Part shown: positions 1-9,830 of the stretch, piece after piece
How the letters are laid out: each line of letters opens with the position of its first letter
Position numbering within the stretch: position 1 is the first letter of the stretch
Assembly: GCA_014058105.1 (NCBI GenBank)
Contig: JACGCM010001311.1
Coordinates: 1,350,501-1,414,500 of the forward strand
Origin: Kingdonia uniflora
Lineage: Eukaryota; Streptophyta; Magnoliopsida; Ranunculales; Circaeasteraceae
Length of the DNA: 64,000 nt
Reading direction: 5' to 3'
Made by a program: the position numbers and the translations under genes
Notes under the pieces: generated by a model
Database searches by the model: none
The model's input: the letters and a program-made list of their open reading frames with translations, nothing else
What the model was told of the DNA's origin: nothing

Positions 1-964
1 CTTATTGCATGTAAGCACAAAAGTGAGATTGACAAGTTGAAGAAACAAATGGATAAATAATTTGAAATGAAGGATCGGAGTGATACGAAAAAAATTCTTG
101 GTATGGAGATTTATATAGATAGAGAGAGGGGAATGGTGCGTCTCTATCAAAAAACATACATGAGAAAGGTACTTCAGAGATTTAGTATTGATGGGAACAT
201 AAAACCTGTAAGTACGCCCCTTGCTCCTCATTTTAAGCTTAAAGCTACTATGTCTCCAAAAACTGATAAGGAACGTGATTATATAAGTCAAGTTGTTTAT
301 GTTAGCGCAGTTGGTAGCTTGATGTATGCAATGGTATGTACTCAGCTAGATATTTCACAGGCAATTGGTATGGTTTACAGATATATGCATAATCTGGGAA
401 TAGATCATTGGCGAGTTGTGAAATGAATTTTACAGTAGATCAAAGGCACTGTGGATATTAGTTTAGAATTTTGTAAGTAGAATTTGATTGATCAGTTTTG
501 TGTGGGTTATGTAGATTCTGAATATATGAGTGATTTGGATAAACGTCGGTTAACTACAGGGTATGTTTTTACATTGGGCGGAGGACCGGTTAGTTGAAGA
601 TCTTTGCGATAGTCAATGGTGGCCTTATTTACTACTAAAATAGTGTATATGGCAGTTACTGAAGTGATTAAAGAGTTCATTTGGATGAAGGATCTTTTGC
701 ATGATTTGGGCATTAAGAAGGAGCATCTTGATGTGTATTGTAATAGTCATAGTGTTATTTTCTTGGCAAAAAATCACGTTCATCATCAATGCATGAAGCA
801 CATTGATGTTGGTTACCATTATCAGAGAGGTACTTGAAGAAGGTAAGATTTGGTTGAACAAGATTCACACGAATGATAACCCGGCTGATATGTTTGCGAA
901 AGTTGTTTCTGGGATTAAGTTTAATCATTGCTTAAACTTGGTCAAAATCCTTCATATGGATTGA
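1..964 (+). pseudogene. Ty1/copia polyprotein 3' end: reverse transcriptase tail and RNase H
   Basis: This is the C-terminal part of a copia Pol, cut at its 5' side by the window edge. Positions 67-426 read an LGMEI motif followed by YVSAVGSLMYAMVCTQLDIS, typical of the end of the copia RT and its connection to RNase H. Positions 616-837 continue in another frame with an AVTEVIKEFIWMKDLL block, the RNase H core, and 840-964 gives NDNPADMFAKVV, the usual copia C-terminus. At least one frameshift and several stops separate the blocks, so it is dead. The block style resembles TNT1/Tork elements; that lineage call is an inference. Confidence 0.9.
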
Positions 965-1353
965 TTTAGTCCATAACGGGGATATTAGGAACTATGGGCG
1001 ACTTGATCCATGGTACCTAGGCATCCTTTATTTTGGTGCAGTCGATTTGGTCCTTTGGGACGTTTGTTTTGGGGAAGGATGTCCAAATACGAGTAATGTG
1101 TAGACAACAACCTACTTTATATGGTAGACACAAGGCATAAAACTCTGGAAACACATGAAATATCCGATTGTTCTATATTTTTGCCACCGCTGCTGACTGT
1201 TGAGGATAAGTAGGATGTGCCCTAGGTACCTATTATTTGCATCATTTGACACAAAGACCTATGTCCAAGGCGTCGTTTCAGTCAATGTGGGATATGCTAG
1301 CGGACAGAAACATGAGTAGAAAGAGTATGGTAGAATTTCACCTTGTACTTTTG
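965..1353. other. Non-coding DNA after the copia Pol, possibly its 3' LTR
   Basis: No coding signal. A purine-rich stretch (cataacggggata) lies 20 bp after the Pol stop, followed by TATTAGGAAC, which could be an eroded TG-type LTR start. No matching second LTR is in the window, so the call cannot be tested here. Confidence 0.35.
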
Positions 1354-1720
1354 CTACAAATTTGTTAGTATGTTTTTAAGATGTCTTAAATGTTGTGCCG
1401 TACTATGGAAGCCGACCATCAATTCGATCCAATTAGCGATAAACAAACTAAAGAAATAAACACAATCACAAGAAAACACACATTTACTGTGGTTCAGAAA
1501 ATTGCCTACGTCCACACGAAATAGAGAAGATAGAGTTTTATTCAATGATCCAAGGTTACAATCACAAACCAATTTGAAGTCTCTCAAGGTTTTTCTCTCA
1601 AAAGATTCCTCAGAAATAGATCTTACTAAGGTGGTTACCAAATACCCAAGTCTCCCTTATATACTTGGGAGACTTATTACATTAACACAAATCTCAAGGC
1701 AAAACCAACATCTCTAAATT
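1354..1720 (-). other. LTR-like segment in minus orientation with TATA box and polyA signal
   Basis: Read on the minus strand, this has the layout of an LTR promoter and leader: a TATA motif (AAGTATATAAGGGAGAC near 1655-1672), then a GAATAAAAC polyadenylation-type signal near 1530, then the leader GGACGTAGGCAATTTTCTG often seen in plant copia LTRs. The 51-bp tandem array just to the right would be its U3. No coding region in the same orientation follows to the left, so it is an isolated or truncated LTR. Shadow ORFs at 1354-1641 and 1502-1717 are not genes. Confidence 0.4.
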
Positions 1721-1743
1721 AACACTCAAAAATTGAGTTTGCG

Positions 1744-2120
1744 ATGTCCGTTCAAACAAAATCCAAAGTCTATTCGAACAGAAGGTGTTCTGCCTCTTCT
1801 GTTCAAATAGACATTGCGTCCTATTCGAATATAAAATATTATGCCTTTTTTGTTGGAATAGACATTGTGTCCTATTCGAACAGAAAGCATTCTACTACTT
1901 CTGTTGGAATGGACATTGTGTCTTATTCGAATAGAAAATATTCTGCCTCTTCTGTTGGAATAGACATTGCATCCTATTCGAATAAAAAATATTTTGCCTC
2001 TTCTGTTAGAATAGACATTGTGTCCTATTCGAACAGAAAGCATTCTACCACTTCTGTTGGAATAGACATTGTGTCTATTCAAGCAGAATGAATCCGAATT
2101 GACATTGTGTCTATTCGAGC
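1744..2120. repeat. 51-bp tandem repeat (about 6-7 units) with internal inverted repeat
   Basis: Units beginning GACATTG(T/C)GTC start at 1810, 1861, 1912, 1963 and 2014, exactly 51 bp apart. Degenerate units lie before (1744-1809), and shortened ones after (2065 and 2101). Each unit holds ATTCGAACAGAA and, about 13 bp later, TTCTGTTGGAAT, its near-perfect reverse complement. Because 51 is divisible by 3, both strands stay open and give the repetitive 115-118 aa ORFs there, which are not genes. It probably belongs to the U3 of the adjacent LTR-like segment. Confidence 0.85.
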
Positions 2121-2584
2121 AGAAAGCAATTAACTGCCTTCATTGTATTTTTACTTTGCTCTTTATATGTAACAATATGGTTTTGTATTCTATTCAAGAT
2201 TATTTATATGATTCAAAATATTATTTCATGAGCCTTCAACATATGTTACGCAAAGTCTCATTAGTTACTCTTTAAAAAGCTGATGTTAGTCTTGGCATGC
2301 ATGTTTGTTTATTTTAGGATGCTTTTGATGATTATTTGCCTTCAACTTACGAAAAAACACTACACAATCTTGATAAATTATGTAATTACAATAGGATGGC
2401 TTACTCTTTTCATAGTTAAAATTTGTATCTTGCTTTATAATGTCTGACCATGTAGTTAGATGATATATTAAGAACCTGCTGCTCTATTGATGATAAGTCA
2501 AGAAACTGTTGCCTAGATTAGTGGGTTCCATCAATAAATTTGGACAAACTATTCTACTAGAAATGAAATTTTACATACTGTGTA
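2121..2584. other. Non-coding AT-rich DNA
   Basis: No conserved coding pattern, repeat or RNA gene recognised. Short ORFs at 2069-2275 and 2509-2754 have no family-like motifs; the second runs into the MITE. Confidence 0.6.
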
Positions 2585-3048
2585 AAAGCATCTCCAACAA
2601 AGTGGTATGCTGTTCCGATTTACCATATCGGTATTCTGGAATCACATACTGTTTTAGTCTAACAGCCAATTTCATTTTTTTGTATTGGGCGCTTAAAGGT
2701 TCAGCGCCTAATAGCAAAAAGCCAAATGATATGTATTTTTTTCTTGGGCGCTGAACTGTTCAGCGCCTAGCGTTTATTAATTATTACTTTTTCCCTTGGA
2801 CAGCTGTATTAAAAAAAATTGTTGGGCGCTGAACGGTTCAGCGCCTAGACAGCTGTATTGAAAAAGTTGTTGGGCACTGAACGGTTCAGCGCCTAGGCGG
2901 TATGTGCATACTGCTCGCCAAGTTTAGGTTTTGCATACTTTGGAGGGGTATGTGGGTTAGTATGTTGAACACGATACCCCTGTTGGATGAGTTTTCTGCA
3001 AGAGTATGGGAAAACCTTAACAACATACCACTCTGTTGGTGATGCTCT
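2585..3048. mobile_element. MITE-like element with about 24-bp terminal inverted repeats
   Basis: The left end reads AGCATCTCCAACAAAGTGG (2587 on). The reverse complement of the right end (to 3048) reads AGCATCACCAACAGAGTGG, followed by TATG in both, so 24 of about 26 positions match. GAGCATCTCCAACA-type ends are common on plant non-autonomous DNA transposons. About 460 bp long and non-coding. No convincing target duplication was found, so the superfamily is open. It carries an internal palindrome cluster listed separately. Confidence 0.7.
2686..2893. repeat. Four copies of a 21-bp near-perfect palindrome
   Basis: The core GGCGCTGAACGGTTCAGCGCC (10-bp arms, one central base) occurs perfectly at 2825-2845 and with one change at 2747-2767 (T centre) and 2873-2893 (A in the left arm). 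A more degenerate copy lies at 2686-2710. The last two share a 48-bp unit that also contains acagctgtatt, so the cluster grew by tandem duplication inside the MITE. Confidence 0.85.
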
Positions 3049-3950
3049 AAGTATTTGTGTTTTACATAGTTTGTTTGTTCTTATACGTAAATTTAATGTC
3101 TAATATGTTGGGAGTGCAGTACCCAATAAAGTGTATTTTAAATATAAATTTTTTTCTACTAGGTATAACCTTATTTTTTTTGAATAGGCACACCTACTGT
3201 TGTTGCGGATTAGTATTAAATTTCATGGTATGAGTAATGTGTATCTTGTCATTTGGGTCATTGGGTGTTTGAAGTAGGAAGTGAAGAAATGGGAAAAGTA
3301 AGTTTTCTTGGCTTTGGAGTCCCTATTTGCTTAAGATTTCCTAGTGGTAATGTCTGTACATGATCCCTATTTTCTTAGAGACTGAGGGAGCTTAGTTTAT
3401 TGACCATATTTGTGTGGTCCTCTTTGCCAATTGTAGATAAAATTGATAATGGAAAAATGTGGGCAACTACTTCATCACAGGCAACTTTGCCAATCAAATT
3501 AAGTAAATTATCAACTGCAAGTAAAACATATGATTTAGTTTTTAAAACTATACTACGTATACTACAAAAACAGTCACCTCAAACAATTAAAAAGTTCAAA
3601 ATATTGTTTATGGCAAACAATGTACATAAGAAAGACATACATTCTGTTGGTGTCATCTCAGTTTATACAATCTCCTGTAATGAAGACACATATACTTTCT
3701 GAAATTCTATGTGCTCGTATATTTAATGTATTTCGAGAAATTAAGTTAGAACTATTCCTATCAATCAAAGATCTAATAATAAGTAGAAACAATCAATAGT
3801 TATGGCAATGACATAAAAGACACAAACAATTATTTATCCTATGAAAACTCCTTACACAAAAGAAAAACTATAGGTCATGTTGATGAAATCGACAACCAAA
3901 AATCTACTAATCAAAAAGAGTTGTAATATGAATTACACTTACAGAATTGA
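3049..3950. other. Non-coding DNA
   Basis: AT-rich sequence with no recognisable gene. The 100-codon ORF at 3400-3702 has low-complexity composition, no known motif and no conserved copy elsewhere in the window; I do not call it a gene. Confidence 0.6.
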
Positions 3951-4260
3951 TAACCTCATCTCGTGATTATCTCTCTTATGATCCAAGCTTCACGCCCTAT
4001 CTCCTTCGTTATCGCAACGACGCTCTTTGATCTCACAATAACGATTACCCTTCTTGAATCACTCTAGAAAATTATGTGGGAAGTAGAATTGACTAAGTCA
4101 ATATCAACCTCAAGGTTTTAGGTCTTTGATTGATCTTGATTAGTCACTCTAATAAAGAAAATAAAGCTCTCAAATATTGAAAACACCCAATGTTGATTAG
4201 TCACTCTAAAATACTTGGTTAGAGAAAAAAAAAACAAGGTTTGCTTAAATATTGAAAACA
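3951..4260 (-). other. LTR-like segment in minus orientation
   Basis: It resembles the 1354-2120 module in layout: unique leader-like sequence next to a tandem array with TTCGAA cores (4262-4560), which would be the U3. An internal short repeat, GATTAGTCACTCTAA, occurs at about 4138 and 4195. No coding region is attached. Assignment as an LTR rests on layout only. Confidence 0.3.
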
Positions 4261-4261
4261 G

Positions 4262-4560
4262 CTTTTCCCGAGACTCGTTCGAACGAGACCCAATGTTGTT
4301 CGAACGTGATACCCAAATAAGTCTACGAACAGAGGCAGTTTGAAGCTTGTTTTAAAACTCGTCTTTTCCCAAAAGTCGATTGAATGAGACCCAAAGTCGT
4401 TCGAATGAGATACCCAAATAAGTCTAATAACAGAGACAGTTTAAAACTTGTTTTAAAACTCGTCTTTTCCCTAAAGTCGTTTGAACGAAACCCAAAGTCA
4501 TTCGAATGAGAAAGCTAAATAAGTTTAGAAACAAAGGCAGCTAAAATGATTTGGCTTTTC
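4262..4560. repeat. 101-bp tandem repeat, three copies
   Basis: The block starting CTTTTCCC recurs at 4262, 4363 and 4464, a spacing of exactly 101 bp. Each unit holds one or two GTTCGAACGAGACCCAA-like boxes centred on the TTCGAA palindrome, then ACCCAAATAAGTCTA and GTTTTAAAACTCGT. The third unit is the most divergent and ends near 4560. Confidence 0.85.
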
Positions 4561-4981
4561 CTTTACCAAGTTCTACTTACCAACTTACCTTTTCGGTCGT
4601 TGGTTGTAGATGACTTGTTTAACGGTCTTAATTCTGTAACTGCCTTTGACTGAGATAACCATGGGACTCTACATACATGAAATGAGACAAACTAAAACTT
4701 TTCACTTTTAACATCCCAAGACATTTGTTTGCAGACTGAACAATTTATCACAATCCAAAATAACAACTACTAAGCTCATTTAGACAATTTCTCACAATAT
4801 TGATTACAATGTAGATTAACATTAGGAGTAGTATTTGTGTTTTTATATCATGCGCCAAATTGTTTGGCGCTTTTTGGTTTTCAAAAAGCCATTGTTGGAG
4901 GAAACTTGAGTTGGAAGTTTGAAGTTTGAAGTTTTTGGCAAGAGTAAAAAAAGAAGATGCTCCTATATGTGAAGTTCTCTC
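4561..4981. other. Non-coding DNA
   Basis: No gene seen. The minus-strand ORF at 4748-4987 is short, without motifs, and lies in AT-rich DNA. Confidence 0.55.
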
Positions 4982-5225
4982 AAGCAAATGGAGAACGATT
5001 TGAAAAGAAATCCCTTCCTTAATTTTTGATGGATTGTAAATGCAAATTCTTGGAATACTAGTTAATGGGGCCCTTTATTGGAGGTTAAGATCTTCTTCAA
5101 GAGAAGCAAATGGAGAACGATTTAAAAAAAAATCCCTTCCTTAATTTTTGATGGTTTCTACACGCAAATTTTTGGAATACTAGTTAATGGGGCCCTTCAT
5201 TGGAGGTTAAGATCTTCTTCATGAG
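4982..5225. repeat. 122-bp tandem duplication
   Basis: Two adjacent copies, 4982-5103 and 5104-5225, share AAGCAAATGGAGAACGATTT, CCCTTCCTTAATTTTTGATG, ACTAGTTAATGGGGCCCTT and GGAGGTTAAGATCTTCTTCA. They differ at only a few positions, so this is a fairly recent simple duplication of non-coding DNA. Confidence 0.9.
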
Positions 5226-5776
5226 CTAATAGCTTTGAAGCAATATTTAGCTTTAATCTTAGGAAAGAAATGTTTCGAGATATACCTTTACGTGAGCTTA
5301 ATGAAGGGTGGTTTGAAATTAAGGATTTAGGAGATCACCTTTGTAAGTGTTGCACATAACAAAGGATTGTAAAATTCTACAAGAGATAGATTGCAGACTA
5401 CTATATAAGTGGGATAGATGATATTTATCCTTCTGCGATTAGGGTAATAATCCAACACTGGACAAGGTCTCCCTATCTCTAACCCAAATTTTTATCATTT
5501 AATTTATTTAGTATTTAGGAATTTGAATCAGGAGGAGGAAGGAATCCATCGACATTTACCTCAAATGTATGGTGCCAATAATCCTATTTTGATTTCCCTA
5601 TTTTATGTTCAAATCAAGCTTTAATTTTCAGGTTTAAGGGTGAAAGTAAATGAACCTTGTGCTATGCTATTACTTTCTTGTGGTACTGATATTCTACTAA
5701 TAACTTAACCATGACCTGAAATGCTTTCTTTTGAGAAATCATTTTACATGTAAAATTTCTTATCTCTAAATGTGTA
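5226..5776. other. Non-coding flank left of element E1
   Basis: No gene, tandem repeat or RNA recognised. This is the DNA into which E1 inserted. The five bases before the E1 LTR (5772-5776, GTGTA) do not match those after E1's other LTR, so no target duplication is visible. Confidence 0.5.
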
Positions 5777-6328
5777 TGTAATGGCCTTATTTTATAGTAG
5801 CTTGAAATGACTCAAAATTAGCTCTTACACCAAATGTAACTGTGCCAAGAATTAATATGACTCAATATAGAAATGGCACAGGTGATTTGCGTGGAAATCT
5901 TTGAATAGGTAAAAATCATGACCTCGACTTGAGGATTTAGTAACTGTAGCTTTATTGCTTGAGGCTGATGTTTAATTACAAAGTTAACGATCACTTGAGC
6001 TAGAAAAGGTTAGTCTTCAAGTATATCCAAAATCCCATCCTTTCTCACCTGAAACTCATCCTTTTTATAGACTTTACTCTTAGTTCGTTACCGTGTAGAG
6101 GTACGTTCTTCTGAAAATGGGGTAGGTGGTAGTTGAATGTGTAATTGCTAGTTCGTGGGAGACAGGTGTTTTTGACTTGTTCTTATTTTATTTATGGTGT
6201 TCGATCTGCGTTCTTTATCAGTTCGTGGTTGAGGTGTCATTGCTGATTGTGTATGTCATGTGGATAATGCATGAGTCTGGTATTGAGGTAGTTTGAGTTT
6301 GGTACAACTCGAGGGATAGGTCCCTACA
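5777..6328 (-). repeat. E1 3' LTR (family A)
   Basis: Reverse-complement orientation: it begins TGTAATGGCC and ends GGTCCCTACA, so on the minus strand it has TG...CA ends. It matches 45734-46278 along its whole length and, less closely, the LTRs of E2 and E4. No primer site follows it on the inner side; instead a purine tract flanks its right edge, which identifies it as the 3' LTR. Confidence 0.92.
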
Positions 6329-6346
6329 ATCGACTCCTCTCAACTA
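6329..6346 (-). other. E1 polypurine tract
   Basis: On the minus strand TTGAGAGGAGTCGAT directly precedes the LTR. E4 has TTGCGAGGGGGCGAT and E2 TTGCGAGTGGGCGAT at the same place. This is the expected plus-strand priming site. Confidence 0.75.
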
Positions 6347-6759
6347 AAGGCAAGGGTGGCTTTAGTTATAAAAAACGTCCATTGAATGTTTGCGTATTGG
6401 AATTGGGGAAGGTATGGTGTAAAAAGGGAATGGTTTGGGAATTGTAAATTTTATATTAGAGATTGGATTTGATATTGATTGTGTTGATAGGACTGATGTA
6501 TTTGGCTGTTGGGTTTCCTAGAAAGTACTATTTTGAATGAGGGCTGCCTTGAAACTCTGTCCTTGTATTGAATGTTGTTCATTTATAAATACTGTTGATA
6601 TTGTATCACCAGTTATTCCTGTAAAAGTACTCTATTTCTTGACATATTTTATGATTTCTTCCAGTATTGATGACTAATAAACGCTAAGCATACGAAGCTA
6701 GGTTTCTTGCTGTAGAACCGAAACTCCATTTTCTATATTTTGCAAATCAACCTTAGGAT
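6347..6759. other. E1 internal non-coding region before the antisense gene
   Basis: AT-rich. It corresponds to 49530-49940 in E4 and about 27387-27756 in E2. No open frame. It may hold the promoter of the outermost antisense ORF, but I cannot point to a conserved box. Confidence 0.5.
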
Positions 6760-7180
6760 TTGCCCACTCATATACCTGTTCCTCCTACGTATCATGGGAT
6801 GATGGATGAGGAAGTAGTAAAGGTTGAGAATGACTATTATCAGATGTGGCAGTTCCATCATTTGATTATGTCAGGTAAGCAACACTGGTTATGTCTTTGT
6901 CTTCTTGCAGAGGATATTATTAATGAGGCAGATGAGGAAGTCGGTGAACATCCCAAGAAGTACTACCACTCTGTAGGAGGTGACTTCTTTTTTCTCTGCC
7001 TTTCTGAGGTTGTGGAGGTTACGGAGGAAGAGATAGTAGTGGTGGTTTCTGATTGGAAATATGCTTCTATCCTTTGGATTAAAAGTATGCTTTTGTCTGT
7101 TATAAGCATCTTCATTTTATTGCAGAAGTATTTCATGCGGGTGAAGCTTCTGGTGCTCAAAGTGGAAGTACGTTGATAAG
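6760..7180 (+). pseudogene. E1 antisense ORF a (VPP-Y / acidic N-terminal module)
   Basis: Begins LPTHIPVPPTYHGM, then an acidic stretch and ENDYYQMW, then LLAEDIINEADEEVGEHPKK. The expected ATG has become TTG. The same module opens at an ATG in E4 (49941, MPTPILVPPMYHEM) and E2 (minus, 27386, MAIPAPVPPTYQGL), and a related piece (VPVEPGYEGM...EEDYVYY) lies in E3 at about 42250-42090. Conservation across four copies and two families supports a once-functional product. I recognise no known domain; it is short, acidic and Tyr-rich. A downstream part (TEEEIVVVVSDWKY) is also shared with E4. Confidence 0.7.
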
Positions 7181-7765
7181 TGCTATATATGGTAATCTCT
7201 AGATCGATCTGTAGGAAGTTTTTTGAAATTTTGTCTTTCTGTAAAGTATTCTATAAGGAATTTTCGAGCTAATGAAAAAGTTTTGCAGTAATATTGTATA
7301 ATATATCGAACAAGAAATGAGCATGTTATATTGAAATAACCATATATCGGCCTATGTATGATAAAGAATGTGAAATAAATACGTTGAATGGACAAAATAG
7401 TTAAATGGATCGAACTGACAAAATTTTATTGATCGGGCTTTTTGTTATGAACATGTAGAATGTAGTAAAGTGTAATGTCTTGTAACGAAGAACTTGAACT
7501 ATGGGAATTATTATGTGATGCAGGTAATAGATTTGATTGATTTTGAATTTTTTTTGAAAAACATAAGGTCGAATATCTCATATACATGGAGTTCGCTATG
7601 AGAAGATATAATCAAATAAATTTATAGCATGATTTGAGGGTGCAAAATTTAGGGATAGGGGGGATTTGATACTTATCATTCTATATGCTGAATAGGGGGG
7701 ATTGTATGTGATCGAAATATGTAGTTATAAATAAGGTTGGAAATAGTAGTTGTAAATTAGGAAAT
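7181..7765. other. E1 spacer between antisense ORFs
   Basis: AT-rich non-coding DNA. Parts match the E4 spacer (ATCGATCTGTAG near 7203 and 50462), showing shared descent, but no reading frame is kept. Confidence 0.5.
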
Positions 7766-8042
7766 ATGGTGAGGACTAGTTCTCAGAGAACTCGGTATGC
7801 GTCTGAGGGGTGTTTAGTGATAAAGGTTACTAAAGTCTATTAGTAGATATTTAGGTTGCTAGATTATGATGCTAATTTACCATAATATGTAATAGATTTT
7901 GAGGGTTTGACTTCGAATGCGTGGGAGAAGGAGATTTGTCGTCACTTTTGGCGTGAGGTGTTCTGTGAATTGATCGTTGGGAATGTACTTATTAGATGTG
8001 GCGCTCTAGGGTATCTTGGTTGTTTCAGGTGTGATTATGTGT
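7766..8042 (+). pseudogene. E1 antisense ORF b (M-V-x-T-x-S-Q module)
   Basis: Starts at an ATG with MVRTSSQRTRYASEG and continues LLDYDANLP, IDFEGL, and ends near LIRCGALGYLGCF, broken by stops. The same start is kept in E2 (minus, 26303, MVQTRSQWIRH) and E4 (51081, MVQTCSQRAHH; its downstream part LDYDANLPESEIQFEGLDA is shifted in frame). A cousin lacking the same start (GRLAIKIAEAEERY) lies in E3 at about 41630-41290. Basic N-terminus, then mixed. No known family recognised. Confidence 0.7.
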
Positions 8043-8282
8043 GAGAGGTAGAACTTCGATTAGTTCGAATAAATGTAAGTAAAATAGAGTAATAATATTA
8101 TTGTTATGAATTTGCTCCTTGTTTTTTTGTGGATGTTGTTAAAAATAAATTTGAAATTTATATTTATGTATCATTGGAAATGATGTTAGAATTTGTATAA
8201 GTAAGAGGAGTAGGAGAATAGGAATCTTGATTATTTATCTGCTGTTGGAGGTATAGTTCGATTGCGTGTAAGGAGAGTGTAT

Positions 8283-8475
8283 CATGATGAGTGTGGGAAG
8301 TTGTGAGAAGGATGTGGGTATGAGAGAGAGAAATATATTTAAATATAGGACTTGGGTTAATGATGGAAATATATTTTTACCCAAAATATACGAATCGTCT
8401 GACAAGAATAGTTGAAGGAACGTCTCAGTTCTATAAATGAGGGCAACTTATGTGAGCCTTAACAACTGCTAGAGG
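8283..8475 (+). pseudogene. E1 antisense ORF c remnant
   Basis: A short reading frame starting MMSVGSCEKDVGMRERN and containing NDGNIFLPKIYESSD. It is paralleled in E2 (minus, 25679-25485: NDGKVILSKRYKGSD) and E4 (about 51690-51880: NDGMIF..KRYKTSD). Stops interrupt E1 and E4; only the E2 copy is open for 64 codons. Function unknown. Confidence 0.55.
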
Positions 8476-8489
8476 TTAGAGTGAAAAAG

Positions 8490-8498
8490 TATAAATAA
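8490..8498 (+). promoter_or_regulatory. TATA box of the E1 antisense transposase-like gene
   Basis: TATAAATAA followed by a T/C-rich stretch. Homologous boxes sit at the same place in E4 (51894, TATAAAC) and E2 (minus, about 25482-25473, GATAAATAG), each preceded by a purine-rich run and followed by TTCTTCTTC-like sequence. It lies about 250 bp upstream of the short exon ending at 8743. Conservation of place in three copies supports promoter function; transcription is inferred. Confidence 0.6.
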
Positions 8499-8549
8499 TT
8501 TTTCTTCTTCTTTATTCAAGCGTTTTCAAATAATAGGGAGAGGGAAAAC

Positions 8550-8609
8550 TAGAGAGAGAGAGAGAGAGGAAAAATTAAGTTCTAGTGATTTAAGAGAGAG
8601 AGAGAGAGA
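8550..8609. repeat. (GA)n microsatellite
   Basis: Two GA runs (8550-8569 and 8592-8609) separated by a short spacer, in the 5' leader of the antisense gene. Confidence 0.9.
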
Positions 8610-8743
8610 ACAAACAAAACTAGTCATCGTTGCCGGAGGAAAAAGGGACATGCCATTGTTGAGATCGAGAAAAAATTCTTGTTGAGCAATTTTGTTGTGA
8701 AAGAGGAGGCGTGTGACATCCCTAATTTGTTTTCTGACATTGA
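8610..8743 (+). pseudogene. E1 antisense gene, short first exon ending at a conserved donor
   Basis: It ends GACATTGAAG|GTTAG; E4 has GACGTTGAAG|GTTAG (to about 52124) and E2 the same ACTGAAG|GTTAG on the minus strand near 25258. The following intron runs to about 9054, and its 3' part keeps a block, ACCTGTATGTTGGTAGAGGC, in E1, E2 and E4. Family B has an equivalent short exon (AKERD-E-R-Q, then a GT donor) at 40623 and 63356. The reading frame inside this exon is poorly preserved. Confidence 0.5.
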
Positions 8744-9054
8744 AGGTTAGTGGGCTACTCTTAAATTTACTGTTTCTGTGTTGATAATTATCATAGGTTG
8801 ATGTATATGAAGATTGTTATTTTTGTGTATATTTGAATTTTGAAAAGTTTGCTATATTAGGAAACTTGTGAAATGTGGTTTTCTCGGTTTAGTATGGAGT
8901 ATTTATAGAAATATATATATGTGATTCTATTTTATATATATAATAAAAAAAGGAAATTGTAAAAAAAATTGATTGGATTACCTGGACCTGTATGTTGGTA
9001 GAGGCGTGAGAAAGCTCTGTAGAAATAGGCCTTAACTTTGAGCATATTGTAAAG

Positions 9055-9748
9055 ATGGAGGCTTCGAATTCTGGTCGTTTGATTGATAATGTACCTGAAG
9101 GAGTTGATAGTGCAAAATCTGTGGGGGCCAAGCCAATAACTAATAGCTCGGATGTGAAAGAGGGTTAGAGGTGGAGGGGAAGAATAAATTAGAGATTTTA
9201 GATTTCCTGGGTGACTACTTACCATATCCTGTAGATTCAAATGTGTTAAGGGAGTTTTGTAAAATTAAAGGTAGCTTAGGTGGTGTATCCGAGGTGATAG
9301 AACATGTTGGGAGGTTGTTTAGGGGGTGTACTATTGAAAATGGCGATCAATACTTTTTCTTGCTGCATGATTTAGAGAATAAGAAATGTGAGAGGGAAGT
9401 GGATGAGTCTATCTCTCTTGAGTACTTCAATGGGGGTGTGAAAAGTGATTTGGAGGCGGAATTTTATGCGGGAGGTGATAAATGTTTGCGATAATTTGAA
9501 CAGGAGGTGGTCTTACAAAGTGTTGGAGAGGAGAATAACCCATTTTGATGTTTTGCAATATTATACTGTGAAATATTATGCGGCGACTGGGGGCACGTAC
9601 TTCTCTTCCATTTCATCTCTACCTCAATTCTTCAACCTATATTCGGTAAGACGAGTTTGGAATGATAATATGATATGGGTAAAAGGCGATTGTCTCCAAC
9701 AAGTGGACCAGGAACCCATGGATCTTATATATAAAACTTTGAAGAAAA
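9055..9748 (+). pseudogene. E1 antisense gene: Transposase_28-like exon
   Basis: Two frames cover one domain: 9171-9494 (ILDFLGDYLPYPVDSNVLRE, CKIKGSLGG, LFRGCTIENGDQYFFLLHD, SLEYFNGG) and about 9495-9748 (NLNRRW, FDVLQYYTVKYYAATGGTYF, RVWNDNMIWVKGDCLQ). E2 keeps the same order on the minus strand at 25010-24259 (DKSISLEYFDGD, ASGGSYF, RTWNDNIIWVKGNCLQ). The aromatic-rich spacing and the final W-ndn-IWVKG block resemble the domain of plant gypsy elements known as Transposase_28 (PF04195). That is a pattern-level inference; a profile search would decide. Confidence 0.6.
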
Positions 9749-9830
9749 GTAAGTAATCTTTTACGATATCGAACTGTTATTTTATGTTATCATCTTGTGT
9801 GTATATAACAATGTTCTATTTTGCATGTAG
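9749..9830 (+). other. E1 antisense gene intron (82 bp)
   Basis: Donor GTAAGT at 9749-9754 directly after the exon's Lys-rich end; acceptor TTTTGCATGTAG ending at 9830. E2 has an 80-bp intron (minus, 24258-24179) at the homologous place, with donor GTAAGT and acceptor TTATTGCAG. The flanking protein aligns on both sides. Splicing itself is inferred. Confidence 0.7.

Noticed and set aside
1726..2091. Two long repetitive ORFs, one on each strand
   Set aside because: By-product of a 51-bp (17-codon) tandem repeat that contains an inverted repeat.
3400..3702. 100-codon plus-strand ORF
   Set aside because: No motif, no conserved counterpart, no promoter or splice context.
4748..4987. 79-codon minus-strand ORF
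   Set aside because: AT-rich chance ORF; it runs into the 122-bp duplication.
6875..6910. GT-AG pair that looks like a 36-bp intron in E1 antisense ORF a (GTAAGCAACACTGG...CTTCTTGCAG)
   Set aside because: Too short for a plant intron, and E4 has matching coding sequence at this place in the same frame.
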